From: Branchiostoma floridae
Lineage: Eukaryota > Chordata > Leptocardii > Amphioxiformes > Branchiostomatidae
Length of the DNA: 64,000 bases
Direction of reading: 5' to 3'
Assembly (NCBI RefSeq): GCF_000003815.2
Contig: NW_023365757.1
Coordinates: 178,751-242,750, forward strand
In this document: one piece after another, positions 24,828 through 34,777 of the stretch
Position numbering within the stretch: the stretch's first letter is position 1
Layout of the letters: each line of letters starts with the position of its first letter
Position numbers and translations under genes: made by a program
Notes under the pieces: generated by a model
Databases searched by the model: none
Told to the model about the DNA's origin: nothing
Seen by the model: the letters and a program-made list of their open reading frames with translations, nothing else

Positions 24828-25315
24828 AACCTTATATAGAAGCCAACTATTTACTCCTGATTTGTTTTTTCCTTGCCTTTGATTATATTATGCTCAATTA
24901 TCAATTAGTATTATACCGTGTATTTGGTGCTACTTTAACCTGTTTGTTTGCACCCCTTGCTTTGGTTTTCTGTATTTGCTTTCATTTGGTTTTGCTAGCA
25001 GATTAATTGTATGATTTTGACTAATTTCTTTATGATCTGTAGATCATGTTTAGTTTTGTCTAATTTTAGTTTTTGATGTTAAGATCAATTGTAACGTTAT
25101 GATGATCGCTGGGTTATATTATTTTCATTTGGTTTATTATTGTTTGATGTATAATCTTCATGCCCATTAAATTGTATTATGATTTGTAAATTTTGACGGG
25201 GGGAGAGTTTGTATAAGCCACATGGCTTTTTTCTCCCCCCTTGCACGTTCTGTTGTTTTCTATGATTTTCTGTATGTTATCATTTTTTAAAGTGCAAAAT
25301 AAAATCAATCAATCA
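24828..25315 (+). mobile_element. 5'-truncated LINE tail in the 3' flank of gene A
   Basis: A 488-bp insert ending aaaatcaatcaatca, the simple-repeat tail typical of CR1/L2-type LINEs. It is flanked by atatc at 24823-24827 and 25316-25320. Gene C has the uninterrupted sequence catttcatatccctgctcaa at about 46854, which proves the insertion and its borders. It holds no coding sequence. Confidence 0.8.
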
Positions 25316-25320
25316 ATATC

Positions 25321-26009
25321 CCTACTCAATCGTACTAATAAAATTGAGGTATTAATGAACTGACCGTCTAGTGTTGTGATGTGAATATGTATAACAACGA
25401 GCTAATATTCCAGGTGAATAAACACAACAATATTAATATATAAGTGAACAAGTCTCTTAATTGAGTGCTCTCTTCGATTCTTGTTAGTTCAAATGAATTT
25501 CATGACCATAACGCGAGATATCAAAAACCGGAAGTTCCGCTGCAGTACTTTAAAAAGTCACTGGGACACCGATTTTCGAACTTGACCTTCGTTTTTCCGA
25601 TCATACCCACCTACCAAAAATCCATCCACAGTTTTATAAGCTACGCAAGCAACAGACACAAAAGCAAACGGCACCGTCACATTTGCTAAGATAATAGAAT
25701 GGCACGCAAAGAACGAACACTGCCCCGAATAACTCCAATTTCTCAAGTTAGTGCCTTTATCAATTAGAATCATAATATAGCATCACCACTTACTATCCAG
25801 AGCTTGAAAGAGTTAGGCTTAACACAGACAAATGGAAACAAAACAATACTTGTACAGTCAAACCTGCCCAAGCAACAACCTCTTCTTAACGACCACCTGG
25901 TCATTATGACCGTTTTTTGTCCCGAAAATTTTCCTAATTGATGTAAGCATTAAGTGACCTCTTCCCAACGTCCACCTTACCAACGCTACCGCGATATATA
26001 AACAAGGGT
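25321..26009 (+). other. 3' flank of gene A (paralogous to flanks of B and C)
   Basis: Shares ggtattaatgaactg, ggaagttccgctgcagta and gataatagaatg words with the downstream regions of genes B (31860-32190) and C (46900-47110). From about 25853 an unrelated piece with acagtcaaacctgcccaa, a word typical of Tc1-like repeats, begins. No gene. Confidence 0.5.
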
Positions 26010-26790
26010 CCATAATTAGATACTAATAGTGACCAAGCGCAAGAAGCACACAGGTAATGTGCGAATATCAGCAATGCCCTCGCAGAAACGCACAACTTTT
26101 GCAGTGATCACACTTGCTTTCCCGCCTTCTGTTAGATCAATGATGCTAGACTGACATAGAAAATAGTCACGGTTCATCTAATTAAGTTATATCCTTTTGA
26201 ATGTAACAAGCTATGAAGTGTTTGTTTCAGGTGGAAAAAAAGAATATAAAAAAGGTGAACAAGTCTTAGTCGGAGCCTCTCGGAGGATGAAACGTTCTGA
26301 AATGCTTTCTCCGATTCGTGGGTACTCATAGTCATTTTATGTTAAACGTAATGTGTAGATTTTTCCAGTTGGCTTTCCAGGCCATGTTGATTTGATTACA
26401 TGGATTGGATGTATATGGTTGGCATCCTTGCGCATCAATTTTCGGCTGTTTCTAAAGAAGAAAAAGTTTTGAACCATCCTGTAAATCGTACAAAGCAGCT
26501 GCGAGGTGATCTCTAGAATGCCAAAATATCACAAAACGGACATCTTGTTGATGATGATGATTGGTTTATTGAAAATGAAAAAAAAATGCAGCCAAAAGGC
26601 TGAATTGCGCATGTTCTTACAGCCATCATTATTCATAACATACAAATATATCCATCGCAGTACAAATAATCTAAAATACAGACTTATTTACATGTGTTCC
26701 CTCTGGCATATATTATTCAAATGTATGCAGTCACCAATCACAATATCAAATAAACCAGTGTCAAAACGTAAATAATATCAGAAAGTATAA
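26010..26790. repeat. Flank repeat upstream of gene B (matches 34627-37010 and 2600-3330)
   Basis: aagcgcaagaag, gaatatcagcaatgccct, cagaaacgc and gatgctagactgacatag match 34640-34776. Then tttgaatgtaa, gtttgtttcaggtgg and aaaggtgaac match 36935-37000, where a LINE separates the two parts. The segment from 26300 matches 2660-3200. Confidence 0.65.
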
Positions 26791-27285
26791 TATCAACGAC
26801 TAAGCACAAATAAAAAAGATGCAGATGACATCTAGCGACAGTCAGGAACTACGACTTTCCCACATTGGGGATTGTCACCGTAATAACTTCCATCCGTAGT
26901 GGCGTCAATGTTTTAAAGTGTGCGTAATTAATGTTACTTTTCTCACTTGAATTACAAAGTAAAAGGACAGAGAGTAGAAAGACTTTTGGGAGGTGACACC
27001 AGTGTCTCCACTCGTTTCTGTCCAGCATTTACTGATCGGAGTTCGTTGGCCTCCAGACCTGTTTCCTCGAGCATCAGCTTCCTCACAAGCCAGATATACG
27101 AAAATATAATTCTTGGTAGGAATAGAAAACCAGCTTATTAATAAGAAAATACACTCTAAGACTAAGGAGGTTATAAAGACATGTCTATATATTAACCTCC
27201 TTGGTACAACATTCCCATTCTAATAACTCAGCTTTACGTTCGCAAGCAATCTACCCAGGTGACAATCGTACACGTCACACTAATC

Positions 27286-27427
27286 TAATCTCCAAGCAGA
27301 TTCCTCCGGTGGCATAAAACAGTAACATAAGCTGGGGAATTGGCCAATTCTACCCCTCTGCCGGTTGAAGTCCTTCCCCAGCTTATGTTACTGTTTTATG
27401 CCACCGGAGGAATCTGCTTGGAGATTA
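27286..27427. mobile_element. Near-perfect hairpin MITE
   Basis: The left arm taatctccaagcagattcct continues for about 55 bp and is perfectly complementary to the right arm ending ggaatctgcttggagatta, around a loop of about 35 bp. It lies about 50 bp upstream of the gene B CACGTG boxes. Near-perfect arms suggest recent insertion. Confidence 0.85.
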
Positions 27428-27477
27428 CTAGTAACACTATTCCATTATCACTGTCATCACTTGACAAGCCAGTGGTA

Positions 27478-27600
27478 GCTCACGTGACAAGAGCAAGGTT
27501 CACGTGACCTCACGTGACCAGACAACCCTAATTCCTCCCATGGTTCTTCACTGATTAGTTCAAGCCCAAACAGCACGCGCGGAAGGTGTCGATAACAGCG
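27478..27600 (+). promoter_or_regulatory. Gene B promoter region with three CACGTG boxes
   Basis: CACGTG at 27481, 27501 and 27511, then tcctcccatggttcttcact and a 5' UTR with cagcacgcgcggaaggtgt. Same layout as genes A, C and E/D. Confidence 0.65.
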
Positions 27601-27615
27601 ATCGATCCCAACGAA

Positions 27616-30600
27616 ATGGCGAATGAACTCCTGTTGCAAGCTACTGAGGAAGGCTGGGTTGAAGGCGTTAGAATGGCGTTGAAAGCAGGTAAGCACATAT
27701 TGAAATGTCCGAAAGACGTTTACTCTGGCGGAGCATGAGACGGTAGAGACCGGGTATTAGTGACCGAGATTTCTTACCACTCTTTCTACCCCCCCTCCCA
27801 ACCCAACCCAACCCAACCTCTGCTTGCAAAATAGCATACTCTTGTCCTAATCTGTAATCATTAAAGAATGTTTGATTTCGGTGACATCTGTCGTTCGTAA
27901 GTTCGGAACAAAGTCATTTTAGTTTGTGAATTCAACTGCATGTACAACTTCACATTGTCCACGGCGACTTTATAACATGCTATTTCGAAATTCTTGCCTC
28001 TGAACATCCAACTGGAACCCGGCATCTGCATATGTATAGGTTTCTCATATCATTTGCAGTTGCGTACAGATAACGTTGTTAATTTCCTTTTAAAGTGTCT
28101 CAAAGTTGAATGTGGTTAAGGAACAAGGTTTTGGAGACGGTATCACTCTTCAAATGTAAATCATTATTCAAATTGAAAAGTTGCACATCCTTATTTTTGC
28201 GTTTTAATGCGTGCAGTACTGAGTGAGCGACACCATTGTTCTTTGTTCCAAACCATGCATGCAGACAATTGCATATACATGCATAGCCTTTGTTCTGCTT
28301 TACTGTGTATGACAGGTAAAGACAACCAAGTATGGCAAGTACTAGTATGTCCATGGCAGTAACAACTGTCCCCTCAAGTCTCATTCACAAATTATGCCAA
28401 GACAATGTCTGTTATGTGACATACCCAAGCCCTGTGATGTGCATCATGTTTGTCTCTTCAAATGGGCGTTACGTATACAGAAACGATTGCTTTCCGTAAC
28501 TACCTATCTGTGGAGTCTGTTTGGTTTGGGTTGATAAAAACTACTCATTCGGGGAATTCACATATCCCACAATTCCAAGCGCGACCGGCAACATCCGGTT
28601 TCTTTGTTCCTTTGAAAATGGCGTTCGTTATACGCAAGCAGAAGGCAATGTATCAAGGATCGCGATGTTGTGTCCCAAAATGCAGTAACAGACAAGGCAC
28701 AGACAAGCTGCAAGGTGTCCGCAGATCGTACTACAGGTTTCCTCAAGGGGAAGCAAACCGAGACTTACGGAGATTGTGGGAAACCAGCGTAAGGCGTGAT
28801 AACTGGACAGCCAGCAAGCATGACCGGGTCTGCTCTGATCACTTTGCAGGAGGTAAGCAAACTAGCTATGGCTCTCCTAAAAAAGCTTGTTATCTTGCCC
28901 AGAAACTTTCGTAATGCGGTATGGTCATAAGCAAGTAGTACTAGCTGATTAATTTATTTTACTTTTACACTAACCGCTACAGTTCAGCGTGCTGCCCCCC
29001 TCCCCCTCTTAGTTATGCTTACCTTGTGTAAAATACCCTCTTGATGTAATGAAATTTAGATGAATTAAGAGAAGTGAATTACAGTATTAATAAGTATTCC
29101 TTTGAAATCAAAGGTGTTTATTTCTGAAACTATTCAAATAGTTTGTCCATATGTTCTTACTTTAAATTAATAATTTGAAAAGTGTCTAAAACAGATTAAT
29201 ACAACTTTATTTTTTTCCCATGGATTTTTGTAGGAATACGCACCCACATCAAAGGGTCCCCAGGATACATCCCGAGTATCTTTGCGTGGACAAAGGCAAG
29301 CAAGTCAAGACCATCGAGAACCTCTGAACAAGCAGGAACTGTCACGCCAGTCAGTTGGTGCAAGGACTCCTGGTCCCCTGCTCCCGAGACTCCAGGGGGA
29401 CTCACTGAGCGAAAGATTGCTCTAGCAAAGCAGAGGGAGGAAAAACAGGCTGCACAAGCAAAGGAAAATACCACCCGGGTCTGGAAAGAACATGGACATG
29501 ACTACCCAGAGACATGCAGAGCAAAGCCCTCTGTGTATGACGAAGAACTAGCGGCATTACACGAAACTGTCCAGCGGTTAGAGGAAGAGAATAGTCAGTT
29601 GAAGAATAAAGTCTTCAGTTTGGACACCATAAAAGATTCTGACAAACCATCACAAATCTACCGTGACTGACACGTACAATGAGCAACACACTAGTTTACA
29701 TATAGACATACCTATTTTGCAAGGTTGTGATTTGATATGTGCTGTTTTCAACTATTAGACTTGCAATGTAGCTGTAAAATCATATAAACGCTTGAGCACT
29801 CTTGCATTCACCCAACGCAGGTGCAGACGTTGACTTCGAGCGTGAGACCAGAGCATTGTACAGTTACACAGCATTGTACAATGCCTCCATGTTGGGACAC
29901 GTTGATGTAGTGAGACTGCTGCTCCGCAAGGGGGCGTCTGTGGCGAAGAGAGTCAAGACTTCATTTGCTCCCCTACATGCAGCAGCATCTGAAGGTAGGT
30001 CTATCCACAACACATGTTGTTTGACCAAAAGAAGCTGTGAACTAGGAATAGATATACGACTTTTGGTGTTAAATCTTCTCGGTGGTTTCCACACCTATTG
30101 CATCATAGTCAATATAGGTAGAATGAAATAAATGTTTAAGCAATGAGGTTTTCTGAACAAATTGGCCTACAAGCCCTAGACGTGCTACACTTAGCCTCCA
30201 TAGCAGGCTCTCTATGGCTTTTTTGGGCTCATAATACATTTTTGCTGGCAATTTCTTTTTGTACTGGGTCGCTGATTTCTGCCAGCAATCAGCGACCCAG
30301 TACAAAAATAAATGGCCAGAAAAATTGTATTATGAGCAAAAAAAAGGCCCTGGAGAGCCTGCTATGGAGGCTATGTTACACTACGGAAATCGGACTAAAA
30401 AGCGCACATAAAAAGGAAATTGTAACACTGGGAACATTTGTTTGTCTCAAATCCAACCCAGGACGGACAGAAGTGGTGGACTTGCTGGTGCAGCATGGTG
30501 CAACAGTAGATATACTGGACTCCATGAAGTGGACTCCACTGGTGGATGCATTTGGCAACAACCATGTCGACACAGTTCGGCGACTGCTTGAGCTCGGAGC

Positions 30601-31475
30601 AAGACCTGATTTTCTTTTCTATCATAGGTAAAGTGTCATATCCTTCCACCGTGCTGTAGAATAACCGAATGTACATTCTTCTCTCTATATATAACGTTAT
30701 GTATATAGTGTGTGTGTATGTGCGTGTGTAACATACGAATGTTACATAGACGAGAGGCAAGTGTTACATCTTGACGACAATAGAATCAATTAGCCACTGC
30801 TGTTATTGTAGACAAACTTTTATGTAGTGCTGGGGTGAATGTTGGCTTGTTTTGGTTTCTATGTTTCTTCAGCGTGTGTTTTTTGCTGTTCCGAATCTTC
30901 CGATCCACATACAGGGACCCTGATGTCATAATGTATCTCGTATAATTCTTGCATCCTATAGAAACGTATGTGTCGATGCCTCGTGGCCTAGCCGTTCCCT
31001 AAATTAGTCATGTCTTCCACTAGGTGGGCCAGAAAGGCCTGTCCCGAGAGTTTGAAGCTGATAGAAGAGGCGAGGAAGACCAAGCTGTTGAGATGCTGCA
31101 ACCCTAAGTGTGGCAAACCAGGCTACAGGTAGGTTTAAATAATGATAGCTGTCTGTCACATGTTCATTAAATGTCGGTATGTTGACTCAAAGAAGTTACT
31201 TCCATCTGACTTTCTGTTTGTATAATACAAAAGTACATTGGAAAACTTTCTCAACTATGTACAATCCACACCGCAACAGTTTGTTTACCTGTTGCATCCT
31301 CTACAGGTCAACTCTGAAGCTGTGTGCCGGGTGCAAGCTGACCCGCTACTGCAGCCGTGACTGTCAGAAACAACACTGGTCTGTCGGACACAAGAAGTGC
31401 TGTGGACATGATGTGAACAAGGACGAGGCCCTATTAAAAATGTTTCATAAAAGATGTTGTGCACGTGCAAAATAA
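27616..31475 (+). CDS. ANK-MYND protein, gene B (5 exons, hosts a THAP gene in intron 1)
   Basis: Same family as gene A, 228 aa. Exons: 27616-27688, 29821-29994, 30462-30627, 31024-31128, 31307-31475; phases 1,1,2,2. Exon 1 is short (MANELLLQATEEGWVEGV). Exon 2 has TALYNASMLGHVDVVRLLL; exon 3 has VVDLLVQHGATVDILDS and VDTVRRLLELGARPDF, ending FLFYH before a GT donor (atag/gtaaag) that keeps phase 2. The ancestral-type donor gacgagag/gcaagtg survives at 30751-30764, about 130 bp further on and unused in this model. MYND ligands are complete (CCNPKC, CAGC, YCSRDC, HKKC). The tail is short and ends CCARAK. AATAAA lies at 31520, 45 bp after the stop. Intron 2 holds an inverted-repeat element with a 9-bp target duplication. 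Confidence 0.88.
28618..29670 (+). CDS. THAP-domain protein, nested in intron 1 of gene B (2 exons)
   Basis: THAP domains are zinc-dependent DNA-binding modules of the C2CH type, found in THAP proteins and P-element transposases. Exons 28618-28852 and 29234-29670 join in phase 1 (aggag/gtaagc, tgtag/ga); 223 aa. Residues 17-76 show CCVPKC, YYRFP, LRRLWETSVRRDNW and VCSDHF, the C2CH ligands plus the conserved P and W. Exon 2 starts GIRTHIKGSPGYIPSIFAW, like the segment after many THAP domains. It then has a charged stretch (LTERKIALAKQREEKQ) and a leucine-rich coiled coil near the end (LHETVQRLEEENSQLKNKV). No transposase core is present. Start choice: first Met before the domain; Met 11 would also work. 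The last codons and the stop lie in sequence homologous to the intron of gene A. Confidence 0.85.
30192..30373. mobile_element. Hairpin MITE with 9-bp target duplication in intron 2 of gene B
   Basis: Ends tagcctccatagcaggctct and agagcctgctatggaggcta are perfectly complementary, and the arms run about 80 bp. The flanks are tgctacact (30183-30191) and tgttacact (30374-30382), a 9-bp duplication with one mismatch, as for Mutator-type elements. Gene A has the empty site gacgtgctacactgtgg at about 23523. Confidence 0.85.
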
Positions 31476-32256
31476 TCGTGAATCTAAACATTTCACGACT
31501 ATCAATCTTGGTGGTGCAAAATAAAGTGAAAACGGGGCATGTTGTCAAATCTTAGTTTCTCACTATTGATATGGTGCTTATGTTTTTGTATGCATAAGAT
31601 CGATTTGTGTCAAGTTTTGTTTCACGCACGTATACTGTTAGAAAGGTTATATAGTTTAAATAAGACCTCGTTTGAGCTGCTTTACCTTGTAGAAGACAGT
31701 AAACAATTTAAAGTGTGTATGGGGGTTAGGCATTGACCACATATCCTGTCGTATCCTTTGTAAGATCAATGAGAATGAGGCTGTGGCATTATAACTATCA
31801 CAGTTACATTTCATCCCTACACAATCGTGTTTGTGAAAATAAGGTTTTACTAGTACAGTACTGTTGTCAATAAGGACTGTTGAGTGTTGTGATGTAAATG
31901 TAATGAAATGTGTAACCCGAGCTATTATTCCAGGTGAATAAAAAGCGACAATAAGTGAACAGGGTGTTTTCTTCGGTTTTTGTGTAAGTTGAAATGAATA
32001 TCATGACCAGAGCACCAAACCGGAAGTTCCCTGCGGTACCATAGAAAACCGCTAGGGCGCCCGCGCCTATTATCCGACCCTACCCACCTACCAAGAATCA
32101 ATTCACAGCTTGAGTTACGCCGGCTACAGACACGCAAACAAAAGGCGCCGAAAACATGACCATCTTTGTGAAGATAATAGAATGACAAACATCGAACGAA
32201 TTCGAACACTGCCCCAAATAAGCCCAAGTTCTCTTCTAGAATGCAAGGCAATGTCT
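31476..32256 (+). other. 3' flank of gene B
   Basis: Non-coding. Parallels the 3' flanks of genes A and C (ctcactattgatatggtgct; gtaaacaa, then aaagtgtgtatgggg; ggtgaataaaaa). Ends at the TTAA site of the fold-back element. Confidence 0.6.
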
Positions 32257-33805
32257 TTAAAGGACAGCATCAGAAAATTTTCAATTCTTTATTTTCCAGT
32301 AGTTTACTCATTAAAAAGTTGATGTACGTCAATTTTTACATTGATCCGCCTAATATGACCCTGTAGACACGTTTGAACTTCGCGCTCTCCTCCTCTCCCC
32401 GCCGAGCTGGCCGATGACGTAATGGCCTCGTTCTGATCGTCTGAGATTGTATGACGTCACGGATCCGAAACTTCTAGCCAGCCATTTTGCTCGGTGAACC
32501 TCGGTCCTCTCAGCGGTAAATAATCACCCCGCCATTCTGGAGTCCAGTTTGTTGTCATTGAAAATTACTTTCGTGGACCTGTAAGTCGCATTGTGAGCTG
32601 TCTACGAAGCCATAGTCCCCAGGAGACTGAACATGAATAAGCTTGCCTGCGTGTGAACCGCGCGGCGACGGAACGAAATCAAAACAATGGTGGTGGGGGA
32701 GGTTCACGCACCGTGCCATTCTGGACTATTACAAGAGCGAGTTCGGGTCAGTTCTTACCTTCTCCTTTCCGGACAGCACAGCGATAATTACACATAAGCT
32801 TCCACGAATTTTGGTTGAATTCACAATTGTCCAACTGGCAGGGACATTAAAAAAAATCATTCTCTGACAACATACCCTTGATCGCTACATATCGAACGAT
32901 CCCCCTTCCGCGCCGAAACATACATACAGCATTTTTGTTTTTACATACAACACAGGCCGGCATTGTGAATGGCGCGAAATGTCGGCTTCGTTTCAGAGTC
33001 CGTGATTTGTTTTGAATGAACCCCCAGTAATCTCCGCCAAAGCTACATGATTGAAAAACCGACCAGTCCAGATAATTTACCCGAGAAACAGAAAATAAAG
33101 TGAGAGGCGAGGCGTAACTCGCACGATCTGTACAAGTTGTGGTGCTATCTGTTTCGGCGCGAAAAGGGGGTTGTTCGATATGTAGCGATCAAGGGTATGT
33201 TGTCAGTAGAACAAACGAGGTCTACAACTGTGAATTCAACCAAAATTCGTGGAAGCTTACGTGTAATTATCACTGTGCTGTTCGGAAAGGAGAAGGTAAG
33301 AACTGACCCGAACTCGCTCTTGTAATAGTCCAGAATGGCACGGTGCGTGAACCTCCCCAAAAACCATTGTTTTGATTTCGTCCCGTCGCCGCGCGGTTCA
33401 CCCGCTGCAGACAAGCTAATTCATGTTCAGTCTCCCGGGGACTATGGCTTCGTAGACAGCTCACAACGCGACTTACAGGTCCACGAAGTTAATTGTCAAC
33501 AACAACGGACTGGCTTCCAGAATGGCGGTGTGATTTCCCGCCGAAGGGACCGAGGTTCACCGAGCAAAATGGCTGGCATGGCCAGAAGTTTCAATTCTGA
33601 TTTGTGACGTCAGCGCGCAGGCAATCAGAACGAGGCCATTACGTCATCGGCCAGCGCGGCGGGAGAGGGGAGGAGAGCGCGAAGTTCAAACGTGTCTACA
33701 GGGTCATATTGGGCGGATTAATGTAAAAATTGACGTAAATCAACTTTTTAATGAGTAAACTACTGGAAAATAATGAATTGAAGATTTTCTGATGCTTTCC
33801 TTTAA
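32257..33805. mobile_element. 1.5-kb fold-back element at a TTAA site
   Basis: The left arm (about 32261-32926) and right arm (about 33150-33801) are long inverted repeats with scattered differences, around about 225 bp of unique centre. Outer ends are ttaaaggacagcatcagaaa and the complement of gatgctttcctttaa; TTAA at 32257-32260 and 33802-33805 is the target duplication. Gene A has the undisturbed flank cctttatcaattagaatc at about 25752, against tttaacaattagaatc after the element. GC-rich arms with tgacgtca/tgacgtaa words give open frames on both strands (such as 33145-33607) that lack protein motifs and are mirrored in the other arm. No transposase seen. Confidence 0.85.
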
Positions 33806-33892
33806 CAATTAGAATCAAAGTCAATCATTGTCATCCAGAGCTTAACACAGTTATGCTTAACACTGACAAACGGAACCGAAACTATACTAGTA

Positions 33893-34289
33893 TACACCTT
33901 TCTCACGCGGCGGCCATGATAGATCGAAGAAGAGGTCAATGAGGCAAACAGACAAAACTTATTTGTAAAATCAGGTCCCATTTAGTTTTCCCCCAAACCA
34001 CACAAATTTTCATGATATAAGATAGAATAATAAATATTACAAGAAGTGTTATGCACCGAAAGATGTAACAATTTAGAGTAGTGTAGACTGACCCCATAGT
34101 CCCTTAAGAGATGCAAAATAAAAACATAATAATGCAATTTTTTAACGAATTTGCAGCCATTCACTTATTGGTCGATTTCCTAATTGGCAGGCTACCATTG
34201 GTCGAACTGATAATTATGATGGACAGCCTTTTGTTTGCCACATTGAACTCGTTTTAGATCTATCATGGCCGCCGCGTGAGAAAGGTGTA
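33893..34289. mobile_element. Non-autonomous element with 30-bp inverted ends, TA site
   Basis: Ends cacctttctcacgcggcggc (continuing to catgatagat) and atctatcatggccgccgcgt (to gagaaaggtg) are perfect inverted repeats. TA flanks both sides, as for Tc1/mariner or related elements. The inside is AT-rich and has no ORF. Confidence 0.8.
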
Positions 34290-34777
34290 TTAACCTTCTT
34301 GGTCAATACAACATTCCCCCCCGCCCATATTATGCGCACCCTTTGGAATAAGGGTGGGCATAAGTAGTATATATGACATAAACTCCGAGCGGTTAGGTGG
34401 GGAGATCGTCACCTTCTCTGAGTTGCCTCTCTTTTGCAAGTCAGAAAAAGTTTGCTATCTTCCGGGAATGTAACCTCTGTTTGAAGAGTGATGTAACGCT
34501 AGCCTGGCGGGTGAAAGAGGGCGAGAGAGATTCGGTATAAATGATAGGTACTGCTTTATACCGTGGTCTACCTACTGCAGAAAGATATGTAGTACGTCGA
34601 CAGCATAGTTCGGTGATATATAGATAAGGGTCCAAAATTAGAAGCGCAAGAAGTACTCGGGTCCATTCGTGAATATCAGCAATGCCCTTGCAGAAACGCG
34701 TAACTTTTGCAATGATGACTTATTTCCTGCTTTCCTGCCTTTTGTTAGATCAATGATGCTAGACTGACATAGGATAT
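34290..34777. other. Non-coding sequence between elements
   Basis: Contains an agcggttaggtggggagatc word also seen at about 21223, and the first part of the flank repeat shared with 26010-26160. No gene. Confidence 0.5.

Noticed and set aside
27286-27427. microRNA-like hairpin or rho-independent terminator
   Set aside because: Arms of about 55 bp, near perfect, related to other dispersed inverted repeats; a MITE explains it better.
27277-27437. 9-bp target duplication around the 27286 hairpin
   Set aside because: The flanks do not match convincingly at any offset I tried.
33145-33607. Arginine- and glycine-rich frames in the fold-back element
   Set aside because: Mirrored in the other arm on the opposite strand, without domain or splice support.
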